Source of the DNA: Pseudomonadota bacterium
Lineage (GTDB): Bacteria; Pseudomonadota; Gammaproteobacteria; Burkholderiales; Gallionellaceae
NCBI GenBank assembly: GCA_021847165.1
Contig: JAJZUH010000010.1
Location: 1-22,749, forward strand
Direction: 5' to 3'
Length of the DNA: 22,749 nucleotides
In this document: positions 21,673 through 22,749 of the stretch, piece after piece
How the letters are laid out: each line of letters opens with the position of its first letter
Position numbering within the stretch: the stretch's first letter is position 1
The notes under the pieces: generated by a model
Seen by the model: only the letters and a program-made list of their open reading frames with translations
Database searches by the model: none
Told to the model about the DNA's origin: nothing
Made by a program: the position numbers and the translations under genes

Positions 21673-22749
21673 TCAACCTAAAATCAGGCGGCTGATATCG
21701 TTATACAACGCAAAAGCCATCATGGTAACCAACAGTGCAATCCCTACTCTTTGTCCTGCTTCCCACATCCCTTCCGAAACCGGGCTGCCTTTGAGCAATT
21801 CGACAGAATAATACAGCAAATGCCCGCCATCCAATAAAGGTATGGGCATCAGATTCAGCACGCCCAGGCTGATGCTGATCAGGGCGAGAAAGCCGATATA
21901 GGCCCCGATCCCCATCTGTGCCGACTGCCCGGCGTAATCGGCAATGGTAATGGGGCCGGAGAGGTTCTTCAACGACACCTCGCCCAGCACCATCTTGCCC
22001 ATCATCTTCAGGCTTACAACGGCGGTCTCCCAGGTCCGGCGCAGCGCCTCGGGGAAAGCGGCCGCGAGCGGGTAGCGCACCCTGGTCAGCATCGCTTCGA
22101 ACGCGGGCTTGTCGATCATGGCCGCCGCGCCGATGCGGCCTATCTTCTTGCCCCCCTCGTCGATGACCGCAGGCGTCAGGCTGAGTTTCAAAATGGCGCC
22201 CGCGCGCTCGATCTCCACTTCCACGGGCGTGCCGGGATGGCTGCGAACCAGGTTCACCCAGTCATCCCACAGCGAGATGTTCTGTCCATCTGCCCGCAGT
22301 ACCCGGTCGTTCACCTGCAATCCGGCACGTTGCGCCTCTCCGCCTTCGACCAGTTTGCCGATGATGGGATAGACCGGCGGCTGAAAAGGCTGCAGGCCGA
22401 GTTTCTGCATGAAATCGCCATCCAGGTCGCTTGCCGTCAGGCTGTTCACCTCCATCACGCGGAACACTCTGTCTCCCCGGCTGTTCTGCAGCTCGAAGTT
22501 GGCCGGCTGCTGCCGCAGCACGAGATCGAGCAGGATCCAGCGTATCTCCTGCCAGCTCGGGGTTGGCTGGCCGTTGATGCTGACGATCGTCTGTTTGCTT
22601 TGCAGGCCTGCCGCTGCCGCCGGGGAATTCGCCGCGATCTCTCCCAGCAGCGGCTTGATGCCGGGAATCCCGTGGACCAGCAGGACGAAATACAGCGCGA
22701 CAGCCAGCAGCAGGTTGGCGACCGGTCCGGCCACCACGATGGCCATGCG
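21673..22749 (-). CDS. rseP: Site-2 intramembrane metalloprotease RseP, N-terminus outside the window
   Basis: About 358 residues from the C-terminal side; the frame is open at the window edge, so the N-terminal HExxH zinc site is not seen. Visible parts are a membrane helix (VVAGPVANLLLAVALYFVLL), two PDZ domains (IAANSPAAAAGLQSKQTIVS, then LVEGGEAQRAGLQVNDRVLR), and the C-terminal helices with the zinc-ligand motif NLMPIPLLDGGHLLYY. RseP cleaves the anti-sigma factor RseA within the membrane and clears signal peptide remnants. It is the gene directly upstream of bamA, eight bases away, as in most proteobacteria. Nothing suggests that the gene is broken; the truncation is only the window end. 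Confidence 0.95.
   Translation of the reverse strand, partial: RMAIVVAGPVANLLLAVALYFVLLVHGIPGIKPLLGEIAANSPAAAAGLQSKQTIVSINGQPTPSWQEIRWILLDLVLRQQPANFELQNSRGDRVFRVMEVNSLTASDLDGDFMQKLGLQPFQPPVYPIIGKLVEGGEAQRAGLQVNDRVLRADGQNISLWDDWVNLVRSHPGTPVEVEIERAGAILKLSLTPAVIDEGGKKIGRIGAAAMIDKPAFEAMLTRVRYPLAAAFPEALRRTWETAVVSLKMMGKMVLGEVSLKNLSGPITIADYAGQSAQMGIGAYIGFLALISISLGVLNLMPIPLLDGGHLLYYSVELLKGSPVSEGMWEAGQRVGIALLVTMMAFALYNDISRLILG

Noticed and set aside
1..22749. CRISPR array, tRNA or rRNA genes, insertion sequence ends, prophage
   Set aside because: No regularly spaced direct repeats, no cloverleaf-like sequence, no transposase or integrase frame and no terminal inverted repeats flanking a gene were seen on reading both strands.

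Overview
The window looks like chromosomal DNA of a betaproteobacterium, most likely from the Gallionellaceae/Nitrosomonadales side. The grounds are the rseP-bamA-skp-lpxD-fabZ-lpxA-lpxB-rnhB order, two small class I c551/c552-type cytochromes, a QmcA/NfeD pair and moderately high GC. The taxonomic call is an inference from gene content. No rRNA, tRNA, IS element, prophage, CRISPR array or integration site was seen. Nearly all genes lie on the minus strand; only a chemoreceptor and msrA are on the plus strand.

Layout from left to right. Positions 72-541 hold a small putative lipoprotein gene (minus) with a hairpin after its stop. Positions 904-2571 hold a methyl-accepting chemotaxis protein whose Cache-like sensor lies after both membrane helices. 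Positions 2623-4596 hold an unrecognised membrane protein and an nfeD-qmcA pair. Positions 4722-5769 hold a class III nucleotidyl cyclase gene with its own terminator. Positions 5842-10615 hold a branched-chain amino acid-type ABC transporter operon: binding protein, then LivH, then a single 888-residue protein that fuses LivM, LivG and LivF. Positions 11016-11917 hold two related c551-like cytochrome genes, followed by a divergent regulatory region with a perfect 17-bp dyad and then msrA, which has an elaborate inverted-repeat leader. Positions 12876-14685 hold an HD-GYP protein and a CopD-family membrane protein. Positions 14798-22749 hold the outer-membrane biogenesis operon, whose first gene rseP runs off the right edge.

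How the genes work together. The right third is a standard envelope-assembly operon: site-2 protease RseP, BamA, the periplasmic chaperone Skp, lipid A enzymes LpxD/LpxA/LpxB with FabZ, and RNase HII. Most junctions overlap or are nearly so (ATGA at lpxD/fabZ and lpxB/rnhB, TAATG at fabZ/lpxA), which indicates translational coupling. The left and middle parts are a loose set of transport and signalling genes (chemoreceptor, nucleotidyl cyclase, HD-GYP phosphodiesterase) plus electron carriers and a methionine sulfoxide reductase.

I found no clearly new multi-gene system. The points most worth a second look are the LivM-LivG-LivF triple fusion, the predicted cytoplasmic Cache domain of the chemoreceptor, the interleaved (pseudoknot-capable) inverted repeats in the msrA leader, the dyad between the cytochrome and msrA genes, and a bulky Phe at the acyl-chain ruler position of LpxA.
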